Below, piece after piece: positions 1-11,579 of a DNA stretch of 64,000 nucleotides. The notes below the pieces were generated by a model, which searched no databases, was not told where the DNA came from, and saw nothing but the letters and a program-made list of their open reading frames with translations. Source of the stretch: Geosiphon pyriformis (taxonomy: Eukaryota; Glomeromycota; Glomeromycetes; Archaeosporales; Geosiphonaceae); NCBI GenBank assembly GCA_016748015.1, contig JAAOMT010000602.1, positions 1,119,922-1,183,921 on the forward strand, in the 5' to 3' direction. A program made the translations under genes and the position numbers. Numbering within the stretch: the stretch's first letter is position 1; each line of letters begins with the position of its first letter.

Positions 1-2461
1 ATTTCTCATTTTGTTTCCAAAAATGGTCACGCCAAATCTCAATTTGGGCTTTCTTCTTTTTTTGCTGCTGGTGTTTTCATTGATGACACAATCTGGGTTT
101 GTAGCATTTAAAGTGCTACTTAACATATTCTCAATATAGCTAGTGAATTTTTTCGGATTAACAACATTTTGATCAATAATAACAAAACAGTGGCCATTTT
201 CATCAATAGCAGAGTCAGCAATTTTTTTCTTTCTATCAGTGGCTTGCCAATCTCTATTGCCAAAAAGGGTGAATCTCATCAGTATTTAGGTAGTTTTCTC
301 TTAACTAAGAGTCTTTTAAAGTCTAGTCTGACTAAGACTAATTCGGACGTTCGTTTTTTCACCAATCTAGTCTTAAGAAAAACTGTCTCAGATAAACAGT
401 TCTTATATTTGGTGTTGGCAATTTTCTATTCAATAGTCAGTTATAAGACGCAGTTCAGTTTTGTTCCAATTGGTATGTACAACAAGTGAGATGCTCTGGT
501 TCATAAGGGTTTGAAGATCAAGTCTGGTTTGCCACTTAATTTTCCTAGTGATACAATCCACCATCCTTCTTTTTATGGTTTGAAGACCTTTGTTCAGGTT
601 CAGTCTGAGAGCAAGATTGCTTCTCTTGTCAGTTTTGCGAACTCTAATAGTATTTTGGGTCATCTGTTTTCTTACAGGTCTCATAATTTGCAAGTTTTGT
701 GTTGGTGTCTTGTTCACTTTTTGTATTCTCCTGTTTGCATTTGTGTCAGTGCCTTTGATAATTATTTGGCAGACATGGTTTGTATTTTTCTTGATTACAA
801 TTTGTCTCTGGGTGGTTTTCTGGCCAGTTTTTTCCATTTTTATAGTGGAGTTCCAATGTCTGCTGTTCTGAGCAAGTTAAAGTTTCTTAGGTTTCTCCCT
901 TCTCTCCAGTGGTATGGTATTGCCTTTGTAGATTAACTTCGTGACTGTTATGGTGCTGTCTTTGATTGGTATACCTTCAAGCATTGGAAAAGATTGGACC
1001 CCCATAGTCCTGTTCCTAAGTGGTTTAAGCTTTCTGCTGTGTTTCTCAACAATGTGTTTTCTCTTCCTACTTTTCCTGTGGTCTTAAATGATATTGGTCC
1101 AGTGAACATTTTTAATTCTGGTGATTTTGTGTCTGTTTGTAAGTGTCTTTCTCAAGTTGGTGCTGGTAGCTTGTCTGTGTATATGGATGGATCTCTGAAG
1201 GATTTGGGTATAATAGGCTGTAGAGCTGGTGCTGCTGCTTTTTTTGAGAACATTGGTTTGGGCTTGAGCGTCAGTGTGTTGGGGCTAATGTTGTCTACTT
1301 TGGCTGAGTTACAAGCTATTGCATTGGCCTTGGAATGCATTCTTTCATCTAGTTCTGTTTACTTGTATTCGGATAGTCAGGCTGCTTTAGATGCTTATAG
1401 GTTGGTGTTGAATATAATTTATCTTGACTTTTATAATCAGTGTTGGGTTGAGCATCAGCACATCGTCAATGTCATTCATGATAAGGATTTGAGGATTAGT
1501 TGATACAAGGTGAAGGGTTACTTTGGCATTTTAGGAAATGAACATGCTGATGCCATTGTTGGTAATGTTTCTCTTTCCAGTCGGTTTCTTCCTCCTCACC
1601 TGAGTAAATGCTTTTTGATGGCTGATGGTAGTATTGTTTCTGGCAATTCTTGACACTTTGTTTGTGATGTTTTTTGTTCCATCTGTTAGGCATATTGGAA
1701 AGTTGGTTTGAGTTCCAAGTTTTTGCCAAGTAATTTGATTTCTGAAGTTGATTGGCTCTGCTTTTCATTGGTGTGACATCCTGATTTGCACATGGCCACT
1801 GGTTTTATTAGCAGACTCTTGGCTAATGTGTGTACTTATTTCATGAAGGCTTTGCATCATTGACTGCCTGTGGCTGTCTGGAAGTGTCTTTATAATAGAC
1901 TTTATCCTAGTGTGTTGTGTTTGTATTGTGGTAATGTAGAGGTGTCAGATCATGTGTTCTTTTGTAAGATGGACGAATCTGCTCAGTGTCAATTGTTGGA
2001 TTCTCACGTGGATTTCTAGAGAGCACTCTCTGGTCTTTTTTTTTCCTTTTTCAGGTATATTGCAGCTGTTGTTGTCTTGTGTTTCTGATTCTTTGGTGTC
2101 TATGACTCTATTTAAGGGTTTTGTTTTTAATGGTTGGTTTTATGAGACTGTTTCCATCTTCTGCAATCCCAAAGTTGCTGGTAGGGAAATTGTCAAGTTT
2201 GTGTGCTCTCTTGGTGCTGCTTTTAGAAAGAATGTTTGATCAGTTTGCACCAAGCACTGTGCTTGCATGGAAAAAAATGGGTTGATTCCACTTGATGATT
2301 CAGTTATCATATCAGTTTCTGGTTTTGCTTTGAGGTTTTCTGCTGGAGTGGTCAAATTGCTGGGCATCACTGAGGCTTTTGGTATTTGTTTTGGATTTCA
2401 CAAATTTTGTTTGTTTTTTTTAGGTGTAGGTGACTCAGTTTCAATTCATATAGCTGTGTAA
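1..2461 (+). pseudogene. LINE ORF2 remnant (copy L1): RT end, RNase H and C-terminal domain
   Basis: Decayed 3' two-thirds of a non-LTR retrotransposon ORF2, entering from the left edge. The reading starts in the reverse transcriptase just before the catalytic FIDDT motif (about 90-105), then thumb and connection regions. An RNase H domain spans about 1160-1560, with YMDGS, an acidic residue in the helix AELQAIALAL, YSDSQAA, and the terminal GNEHAD. The C-terminal region (about 1900-2461) has the Cys cluster CLYCGNVEVSDH. Breaks are mostly in-frame stops, for example TGA at 487-489, TAA at 934-936 and TGA at 1501-1503; the last sits at a position that is Trp in another copy (39657-39659). The protein resembles repeat proteins abundant in Rhizophagus (memory, not searched). 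Non-functional. Confidence 0.85.
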
Positions 2462-2589
2462 TGTAGTTCTGACCAGTCCGAATGGCTGGTCATGTGTAGA
2501 AAGTGCATAATTTATGCCTAATTTAGATTATTTCTTTGATGTATAGTATTAAGCAGTGTTTGGACCTCACTCATTAAACAAATAAAAAA
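2462..2589 (+). repeat. LINE 3' UTR and A-rich tail
   Basis: Follows the ORF2 stop. It contains the motif CTGACCAG..TGGCTGGTCA then a block ending near CACTCATTAAAC and an A-rich tail. The same 3' block recurs at 6707-6835, 21150-21290, 37205-37330 and, reversed, at 38566-38700, so it is the shared 3' end of the LINE group and probably the part recognised for target-primed reverse transcription. Confidence 0.75.
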
Positions 2590-3470
2590 AAATAAAAATA
2601 AATATTGTCAAAAAATTTAATAAACTTAATATATATTTTAATTTAAATCAAACTATTTCTTAAATAATACTAGCTAACTAAATTATAAGCTTTATACATA
2701 TTTTGTAAAACCAATTAAAGTTTACAATTCTTTTTTAAAATATTTTCTATTATAAATCTAATTGTAAAGATTGAAAATTATAATATAGTATTTTTTTAAA
2801 CAAAAAAATTATCTTTTTAAAAAATATTAAAAGTATTATAAGTTAAAAAAATCATATTAAAGAAAATTTTGAAAAAAATTTTTTATGTAATTTTAATTAA
2901 AACAATAAGTTTAATATTGGTTAAAACTTTATTTTATTTGTAAAATTTGAGAATTATTAACATTTATCTTTTTTTCTAAGATTATAAAACTGACTTATAT
3001 ATTAAATAAAAATTTAATAAATTTAAAAAGCATTTTTAAAATTGACTTATTATAGTATTTTCAAAATTTATTAGTAATTTCAAATAAGTCTACAGCCTTT
3101 TTATTAGACAAATTCTTAATTATATTCAATATTTTATCAAAATTAATAATATTTATAATCTCAAAAAACATTTTATTGTTACTATAATTCAAAAACAAAT
3201 ATTAATAATACTATAAATTTAAAATAATGTCTAAAACTTTTTTCTATAATCTTATTTATTTTAGATTTAATTTTATTAGATTTTAGAACCAATATATTTT
3301 TAACAACTAAATAATTTAAAATTACTTTACAAAATAAATGTTCTAAAATATTTTTAATAGTATAATTCTTATTAATTTCAAAGTTTTTTATTTACTTGTT
3401 AATAATAATCTTAATTTTTATAGTTTCAATTCTTTAAGACTTGACAAACTTAAAAACATAATAAACTTTT
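2590..3470 (-). repeat. AT-rich fossil of LINE ORF2, antisense
   Basis: No gene. Read on the minus strand this stretch lines up patchily with the RT N-terminal part of the LINE at about 41.3-41.9 kb: the block near 2655-2700 (ACTATTTCTTAAATAATACT...AAATTATAAGC) matches 41365-41410, and the block near 3090-3115 matches 41805-41825. Almost every G and C has been replaced, leaving an extremely AT-rich relic. Confidence 0.55.
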
Positions 3471-6400
3471 TAGTAGCCAAGCTACTATACAACATATTCT
3501 TAATGTTGCAAGTGAATTTTTTTGGTTTAATAAGATTTTTATCAACAATAACAAGACTGTGGCCATTCCTATCAACTGTTAGGTCAAGGACTCTCATCTA
3601 ACTATCAGTGACTTGCTCATTTCTGTTGCCAAAAAAGGAGAGTTATACCACTATCTGGGTATCTTTTTGTTTTTTGAGGGTTTATTAAAACCTAGCATGG
3701 TTAAGGCTCATTCAGATATTCGATTTTTTGTCAATTTTGTTTTAAGGAAGGCAATTTCAGATAAACAGTTTGCATATTTGGTGTCTGCTGTTCTCATCTA
3801 ATCATAAATTACAGGACTTAATTCAGTTTTATTTCTATTGATGTGTGTAATAAATGGGATGCTCTTATTTGCAGGAGCTTAAAGTCTAAGTTTGGTTTTC
3901 TGCTTAATTTTTCCAATGACATAATCCATTATTTTTCTTTGTATGGTTTGAAAACATTTAAACAAATTCAAGCTGAAAGCAAATCAGCCTTAGTTGTTTT
4001 TTTTGCAAATTTGGTTGGTATTTTAAACAAGTTATTTTCCTATAGGTCACATGATCTTCAGGTTTTCAGCTGGCATCCACTTTATCCTTTACAGTTTCTG
4101 GCTTATGTCAGTATCAACTTTTCAAATAACTTTCTGGCAGGTATAGTGCGCATATTTTCTGAGTATGATTTGTTTTTGGGCAACTCTCTGACCAGTGCTT
4201 TTCATCTTCAGGATGAGACTCCTATGTCTTTTGTCCTTGGTGAGTCAACTTATCTTAAGTGTGTCTTTTCACTTTGATGTATGGTATTGCTTTTATGGAC
4301 CAGTTGTATGATCAGAGTAGTGCTGTTTTTGAATAGAAGACTTTTAAGTAATAAAAGCAGTTGGACTCCCATGGTCCTGTTCCTATTTAGTTTGAACTTT
4401 CTGTTCAATTTCTTGGTTGTGTTACTGTTCTTTCTATTAGTTCTCTTCTTTTGGATAGTCATGGTTCTTTAGATATTTTGCAGTCTCATAAGTTTGATAT
4501 CATCAGAAACAATTTGCTACATGCTAATGCAGATTGTCTTTTAGTCTATATGAATAGATCTTTGTGTGACTTAGAAACTTTTGGTATAAAGGCTAGTGTG
4601 GCTGTTTTTTTTGAGAATGTTAATTTGGGTTTGGGTGTGTGGGTTTTTGGTCTGTTATCTTTCACCATAGCAAAACTACAAGCTATTGCTTTGGCTCTTG
4701 AGTGTGTTTCCCCTTCTCATTTTGTAGATCTGTTTACAAACAGTCAGGCTGCCTTGGATGTATATAGATCAAATTTAAAGTTTATTTGTCTGGATTTCAA
4801 GAATCAGTGTTGAATTGAATATTACCATATTGTAGGCACTATTTGTTACAAAAATTTAGATGTCAGTTAGCATAAAGTTAGGGGTTACTTTGGCATTTTT
4901 GGCAATAAGCATGCTAATATATTAGCCAAAGCAGCTGTTGTCTCCAATTGGCACCTATTTTATTTAATTAGTAAAAATTATCTTAAAACTGGTGATGTTG
5001 CTGTTTCTGATAATTTTAGATATTTTATTTGAGAGATTTTTTGGTCTGTTAATCATACATGTTAGAAAACTGGTTCTGATTCTTGAATGGTAGCAAATAG
5101 TATGTGTATGAAAATTAATTGGTTCAAATTGTCTTTGGTGTGGCATTCTGATTCTTACTTGGTGGCTGATTTCACTAGTAAATGGACTGCTGGTTCTTAA
5201 ATGTATTTTATAAAAGCTTTCTATCATTGGCTTTCTGTTGCTGTACATAAGCAATTATATAATAAGTGTTATTTCAGTGTGGTTTGCTTGTTCTGTGGTG
5301 ATGTTGAAGTATCCAATCATGTCTTTTCCTGTTTGTTTGAAGCTGTTAATTGTGCTTGGTTGTTAAATACTTATGTGTCTGTTTGGGGTGTGTGCTCTAG
5401 TTTACCTCATTATTACTCATAGAATATAGAAGATATATTAGCATATAAATTAGCCAATCAGAAATAGCCATAGTAAATGTTGAATTCCAGAATTCCTCTT
5501 AAAAGAATTGCAGGATTCCAGGAATTTCAGAATTCTTGTACAAAGAATCACAGGATTCCAGAATTTCAAGATTTCTCTTAAAGAAATTGCAAAATTCCAG
5601 AAATTACAGGATTCCTGGTGTGAAAAATTGAAGAATTGAGGAATCTCAATTATGTATATATATCAGTAGTATTAGAAGAAGAAAAAACAGATCTCTCAAT
5701 TTAGATTTGATCTAAGCAACCTTCTATTTACAAATATCAATAAATAATTATTCACTATTTCAATCCACTTACTACTATTAACATTTTATGTTGATAATAA
5801 TTGATACTTAACCACATGGGAACAATAGCTCTTGATTATGACTATTGACAAGATACTAACATGCAAATTGCTTTGGCTTATTTTTCTAATTTTTTTTATT
5901 TTCTTTTTTTGCTTTATTTTCTTTGTTGTTTGTTAAAATTGATTAAAGAAATTTACACACAAAGATACTAACATCAGGATATAGCACTAGTAAAAGACCT
6001 AGGAATAAGAGTAGACACTTGGAATTGAAAATATCCTACCAAGAGGATTACCAGCCATTATACTAAGAAAAAAATTGATGAAACTGCAGTTTTGGAAAGC
6101 TATAGATAAAATTATAAATTGAATCTTTGTCCATTATACAAAAGACTCAACCAAAAACCTTCAGAAACCACACTTTCAGAAACCACACCTTCAGAAATTA
6201 CCAATATCAACCATCAATATTTACTTAGTACCAAGTTATAAATTTGTTATTTGATTTGAGATCCCAAATAATTATCTGTAATATTGTTCTTCTTTTTGTG
6301 TTTTGCAGTTATTGTCCACTTGTGTTTCCAATGTTGTAGTTAGCATAGCACTGTTCAAGAGTTTTGTTTTTAATAATTGGTTTCATGAGTCTGTTTCAGT

Positions 6401-6706
6401 TTTCAAAGATTTTAAAATTGCAGGTCATCATATTGTGGATTTTGTGTGCAGATTCTGTCTTGTGTTTTAAGAGAATATCTGGTTGGTGTGTGCCAAGCAC
6501 TGTGCTTTTATGGAAAAGAATGGTTTAATTCTACATGATGGTTTTATTCCTGTTCTGGTATTGGGTTTTCTTTTAATGCTTTCAGCCAGCATGATTAAAT
6601 TACTGAGTGTAGCTAAAGCAGTAAGTGTAAATTTCGAATTTCATAAATTTTGTTTGTTTTTCTTAGGTATAGGGGATGCAGTCTCTGTTCATATAAGTGT
6701 CTAATA
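3471..6706 (+). pseudogene. LINE ORF2 remnant (copy L2), split by a solo LTR
   Basis: Second LINE ORF2, 5'-truncated just downstream of the RT active site. Recognisable parts are the RT thumb (3471-3840), connection (3843-4280), RNase H (4480-4940, with the Asp, Glu and Asp positions partly mutated) and the C-terminal Cys motif CLFCGDVEVSNH near 5290. A solo LTR (5411-6283) interrupts it, after which the C-terminal domain resumes to the stop at 6702-6704. Stops occur at conserved positions, for example TAG at 4868-4870 where another copy has Trp. It keeps Trp (3855-3857) and Gln (4301-4303) where copy L1 has stops, so each copy decayed independently. Confidence 0.82.
5411..6283 (+). repeat. 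Solo LTR, family D (copy 1), inside LINE L2
   Basis: 873-bp insertion. The same sequence recurs at 9089-19835, where it is itself interrupted by element A. The left end TATTAC and right end GTAATA derive from TGTTAC...GTAACA by transitions. Flanks TCAT (5407-5410) and TTGT (6284-6287) fit a decayed TCGT target duplication. The interior holds repeated GAATTCCAG-type motifs (5480-5645), then a TATA tract (TATGTATATATA, 5652-5663), AATAAA-like sites and a T-rich run (5890-5930). No internal genes remain. Confidence 0.7.
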
Positions 6707-6842
6707 TTGTTTTGATTAGCCTAAATGACTGGTCATATGTAGAAAATACATGATTTACACCTAGTTTAAATTATTTGTATAATGTATTGCACTAAGCAGT
6801 ATTTGGATTTCACTTATTAAACATTTAAAAAAAAAAAAAAAA
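6707..6842 (+). repeat. LINE L2 3' UTR and poly-A tail
   Basis: Matches the 3' block of copy L1 (TGACTGGTCATATGTAGAAAATACATGATTTACACC) and ends in CACTTATTAAAC followed by about 18 A, the expected 3' end of a LINE insertion. Confidence 0.75.
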
Positions 6843-8275
6843 CTTTTTTATTTTTAATAACATAGATCTAATATTAAACTAATAACTTAATAAACAATTG
6901 AAATTAGCATTTAATTCTAATTATAAAGCTTTAATAATTTTTAAAACCAAAGTTTTCAATTTGTAAAATTAAAATAAAGTCTTGGTAAAAATACTATTAT
7001 AATTTTTATATCAAAATTTAGAAAACATTTTATTAGTTAAAAAACCAATCATCTTTTAAATAATGTTTTATAATATATTTATATTTAAAAACTTTTTTAA
7101 AAAAACAAACTTATTAATAAATATAGCAATAGTAATAAGTATAATAATTTTAAATCAATATTATTTAAAATTATTAATATTCTTAAAATTAAATTTTTAA
7201 TGATTTTTGTTAGTTTGCTTATAATAAAAACTTAATTATATATTTAATAAATTTCTAAACTTATTAAAATAAAAACAGTTTAATAATTAATATTATAATT
7301 AGCAATATTTAAAATATTTTATTTAATTACTGTATTAATAAGATTGGCAGAAATAAACAAATAATTAATTGTCTTTTTAGTGTCTTTGGAATTTTTTTAT
7401 ATAAATATTTTAATAATTGAACTTTTTAATAATAAATTAACCAAATTTAAGCTAACATATCTTTTGAAATTAATAGATTTATGTAAATTTTTTTTTAAAA
7501 TTATAAAAAAAATTATTAATAGCTTTAGTAACTATAAAGTTACTTTTTTTAACTTAAACCAAATATACTACTAAAATAATATTAGTATATAGCAAAATCA
7601 AAATCAAAAACTTGTTTTTAAAAATCAATTTAATTAAAAACAACCAATTAACTATTTTAAAAACTTTATACATATGTTTAGCTAAACAATTATCTATAAT
7701 AATTATTATATCAGAGTTTAAATAATCAAAATTTAAATTAAAAATATAAATTTAAATATTATTAAATTTATTTATAATTTAAAAACATATTTTGTTTTTT
7801 AATTTTGTCTTAATAATAATAAAAACCAAATTGCTCTTATTTTTATATTATCTAATAATGTTTTTCTGCTTTGTAAAATTATTTATCTTTTAAATATTAT
7901 ATGTAACAATTTTTAAATATAATTAATTATTAAAAAAATAAAAAAAATAAATATTAAAAAACAAATTAAAACTATTAATTTTTGTTATTAAAATCATAAC
8001 TAAATTTAACAGCTTTTTTATTTGTTGTTTTAATTTTATAATATTTAATAGTATTATAGAATTAAAAACAAAAACAATTATAATTTTATTATAAGTAATT
8101 ATATTTAAATTTTTTTCTATTATTAATGAATATATTAAATATTATTTTGTAATTTAATATTATAAATTAAATATAATTTAAAAGTTTGAATAAATTTAAT
8201 ATTAATAATTTTTATAATTAATTTATTTTGGTGTTTTTTTTTTAATAAATATATTAAGACTTTTTGTCTCCTTAA
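6843..8275 (-). repeat. AT-rich fossil of the LINE endonuclease region, antisense
   Basis: No gene. The sequence near 7380-7520 matches the LINE at 42825-42950, and 7650-7900 matches 43100-43360, in the same minus orientation and order. It is therefore a highly decayed antisense copy of the AP-endonuclease part of ORF2. The short open frame at 7380-7574 is a product of the composition. Confidence 0.55.
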
Positions 8276-8279
8276 TTTT

Positions 8280-9088
8280 ATGATCACAACCAAAACAAAG
8301 AGTAAAAAAACTATACCTATCTTTCTTGAAATATCGAATAAAATTTCAATCAGAAAAGCTTTCTCTGTTGTAGAAGCAACTAGGCAAAATGTTTTAGAAG
8401 CCTTTTTATTATTCAGTAATCATAAAAAACTGCCTTTAATAACTATTGAAGCAATTTTTTTATCTTTGACTGGTTTTTTACCAGTCAAAGTTTTCATAAA
8501 GAAACACATATGAATTAGTCTTAGTGTTGCCTTTACTCCTTTAAAAAGCCCAAAAATTTTTAATAACAGACTAGTTAACAAGCTGGTTTTCTCTTTTATA
8601 GCTTCAATACCAGATGTTGCCAGCATTTTTTCTTTAAAAAAAATGATCAAAAAGACCAAAAGTTCAAAAAAGTAAAGGCAATTGCTTGTCTCTGCTATTG
8701 TTACACTAAATCTCTTTGTGATTCCAGCTGAGATTTTAGATAAAATCTCTACTGTTTTATCTGGCATATTATCTAAGATAGGCTAAGATCAACTACTGGC
8801 TGTATTGTTAAATATAGCATTTTCTGGCAGATTATCACCAGTTTTAGAAACAAAACAACCATCTTCTATTGGATTACTTGTTCTTAAAAACTGAATTGAT
8901 TAGATAGAAACTGAATTATTTTCTTTTCTGGTTTTTAATACTGTCACTAATAGTGTTTAGAAAACTATTGCTAATCATCAAAGGTTTACTGAATGGGTAG
9001 CCTTTACTTTAGTGTCTGGTGCTACTTTCAATATTAAATTGGCTTATATTAAAACTGTTTTTTAGTCTGTACATGATTTTCTAAGTGC
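8280..9088 (+). pseudogene. LINE ORF1 remnant, N-terminal part (ORF1-only element)
   Basis: Starts with ATG at 8280 and encodes a Lys/Ser/Pro-rich N-terminal region that continues across an inserted LTR at 19836. In-frame stops are frequent (for example TGA at 8511-8513). ORF1 of this LINE group is probably an RNA-binding nucleocapsid-like protein; the zinc knuckle lies in the second half (about 20450-20530). The insertion falls at flanks GTGC/GTGT. Confidence 0.65.
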
Positions 9089-9518
9089 TGTTACTTATAG
9101 AATATAGAAATTATATATTAGTACATAAATTAGTTAATCAAAATAGACATAGTAAAAATAAAATTCCAGGATTTTTTTTAAAGAAATTGCAGAATTCTCA
9201 TATAAAGAATTACAGAATTCCAGGAATTCCAAAATTCCTAATTAGAAAATTAAAAAATTAAAAAAATCTTGTATAATAAAATTTATGTATATATAATAGT
9301 AGTATTAGAAGCAGAAAAAACAGAATCCTTAGTTTAAAACATTTAGTTCTAATTCCATATTCCTCTCTTCATATAATAGTATTCTATGACTTGAAATAGA
9401 AATATCAACTATCAATAAAAATATTTATTACTATTACAATCTATCTTTTTGCCATTAATAATTTATGTTAATAGTTGCTAATACTTAATTATACTGAACC
9501 AATAGCTTTTAATTATGG

Positions 9519-10509
9519 TGTTACCGGAGGTTTTTAGTCTCTTTTCTTGAATGTTGTAACTATCTGTTGGTTGCAAATTCACGTTTTCTAGAAGTAGTTG
9601 AACCTCCAATAACTGAATTTATCTTCAAATTATCTCTTATAATTTGAACTGCTGGGTTTATAAGTGGAATGGCCAATTCCTTACCAGTTACTTTATGTAG
9701 TTACGTTGTAGTAAATGTCAACTCTTTCCCAGGAATTGCTCGTCTGGAAGCTCACTAAAAATGTGTAGTTACTTTGCTGTGAAAGTCAACTCTTCTACAG
9801 AAATCTTGTCTGTAGGCTACCCTAATGATTGTAATAAGAAAATAAAAGAAAAATAAAAGAAATGTAAAAGAAATAGAATTCTGTCAAGGGAAACGTTTTC
9901 TATCCAGGCCTGGAGTCACTAACAGTTTTACTGAAATTGGTAGCTAATCAATTTCGAAATGTTAGTTGGGTTTTGGGGATTTTCCAAGTACAATAATTAA
10001 AGAATTTGGTTTTTCGAATTATTTAATATTTATTTCTTTTTGTGTATAGAAACGGTTTTAAAAGATAAATCTAAAGTAAGATACATTTTCCAGAAGAGAA
10101 AAGCTCTTCTTTTATACAACTTGTTATAGTACTAGTCTATGAACTTGCACTTTTTCTCTTTGCTCAAATTTCAGCGAACTAAAGATACATTTTGATGAAT
10201 TACAAGTTATTTCACTGAACTATTGATTAATTTGGGTGAACTATTCATAATTTCGGCGAATTTCTGTAAATTTCGGCGAATTTCTTATAAATTTCGGCGA
10301 ATTTTTGAATGTTACAAAGTTCAGGGTATTGTGTAATTTGATCATTCTACTTTCTGTTATACTAATTAGATTATTTTAATTGAATCGTGATATGTGATAA
10401 TTGATTAAATAATAAATGATAATTTGAAATGATATTAATATACTAATGAATTATAGGAATTATAAGGGTAATTTCATGCTAATTAATAGCTAAAATTCTA
10501 CTGGTAACA
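9519..10509 (-). repeat. Element A 3' LTR
   Basis: 991 bp, TGTTACC...GGTAACA. In LTR sense (minus strand) it holds an array of diverged AATTCGCCGAAAT-like units (about 10320 down to 10165), then GTATAAAA (10117-10110) as likely TATA box. It carries three exact AATTTCGGCGAA units where the 5' LTR has two. Confidence 0.9.
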
Positions 10510-11197
10510 TAATCTCCTCCTCAAGACTGAGCTCCGTCAAAGTCCAAGCACTATCTGTAATATTGAGATAGTAATCTAAAATAATTGAAGTTATCTGGTC
10601 TGAAAATTGTTGAAATTTCAGTTCTGTGAGTTTGCTAATGTATTGGACTTTCATTGGTTGCAGTATTGGATTTTGTAGAATATTTTCACAAGTATTAAAC
10701 AAGTCATAGAGTCTAAGAGCTGCTCTAAGTTTGTAGCGAATGTTTGTTGGTCCAGCTGTTGTTTTGAATTCATTGTGGATTTGTTTTTGTATAACTTCAG
10801 GAGTGAGATTTGTTGCTTCAAGTTCCAGTTTTCGTTCATAAAGTGTTTTTCCAATTTGAAAGTATTTATAGATAGAAATGTGTTCATTGTTCTGTTCATT
10901 AAGAAGTAGTAGAAGTTTTTGTTGCATTGTAGCATTTGGTGGAATGTCAATAAGGGCAATTAAAAAATTTTCTTCTAGTGCCTGCTTCAAAAGTCTTGGT
11001 AATCTATTCTCAGAGTGACTTCTTGTTTTTCTTCTATAGGGGTGATAGTTCTGTAAATGATTTGCTATTGGGGCTGTGGTTTCTTTCTGAATGTAATTAA
11101 TTTGACTTCCATTAATCGTTATAGATAAGTCAGGGAGTGTTTTCAAGGCTAACATTAATTTTTGGGATATTTGTTGAATATTTTGGGGAATAATCAT
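10490..11197 (-). CDS. Post-integrase ORF3 of element A, unknown function
   Basis: Uninterrupted 235-aa ORF between integrase and 3' LTR, with its last 20 bp inside the LTR. No recognised family. Visible: a basic stretch (residues about 53-70, YRRKTRSHSENRLPRLL), a mostly helical middle with GKTLYERKLELE and LRAALRLYDLF, and an acidic end with LTELSLEEE. It aligns in order with ORF3 of family B (47254-47910) and its decayed copy (32820-34275): the basic block, then (Y)ERKLELE / YGRQLELYG, then LTELSL / LPELNL. The position is that of env or accessory genes, but there is no signal peptide or membrane segment, so an env role is unlikely. It is intact although gag-pol is riddled with stops. Confidence 0.75.
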   Translation of the reverse strand: MIIPQNIQQISQKLMLALKTLPDLSITINGSQINYIQKETTAPIANHLQNYHPYRRKTRSHSENRLPRLLKQALEENFLIALIDIPPNATMQQKLLLLLNEQNNEHISIYKYFQIGKTLYERKLELEATNLTPEVIQKQIHNEFKTTAGPTNIRYKLRAALRLYDLFNTCENILQNPILQPMKVQYISKLTELKFQQFSDQITSIILDYYLNITDSAWTLTELSLEEEIMLPVEF

Positions 11198-11579
11198 GAT
11201 AAAATTGACTAATTATGAAAAGAGAGAATAAAGAAAATTATTTTTGGATATGGGGTTTTTATTTGTTTTTGGGTTTGGGTGTTTTGTAATTATTTACTAT
11301 TTTTGTCTTTGTGTTTTTATTAGAAAATTATTGTAAAATTTAAGTGTTCAAGTTTGGTTGTTGTTCTATTATAATTATTGGTTCTAAATTTTGGGGAATA
11401 TCTTCAGGATTAATTAAAGGGGAATGTATACCAATTTGTGGAATTAATGGTTCAGGATTGTTTCTGGAATGATAGTGTTTCAATCTGTCTCCATGTGCAA
11501 CTTTTGCTAATATTTTGTTATCAAGTCTTAACTTATATGATCCATTATCTAGAATTTCGTGAATATAAAATAGTCCATC

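Noticed and set aside
487-489. TGA as a Trp codon (alternative genetic code)
   Set aside because: The same positions also carry TAG and TAA in other copies, and the intact host genes use TGG for Trp and standard stops. Decay explains it better.
10165-10320. CRISPR-like array in the element A LTR
   Set aside because: Units are short and diverged, have no unique spacers of constant length, and lie in LTR U3 of a eukaryotic element.
10490-11197. ORF3 as an envelope glycoprotein gene
   Set aside because: No signal peptide, no transmembrane helix, no Cys pattern; the protein is basic-to-acidic and soluble-looking.
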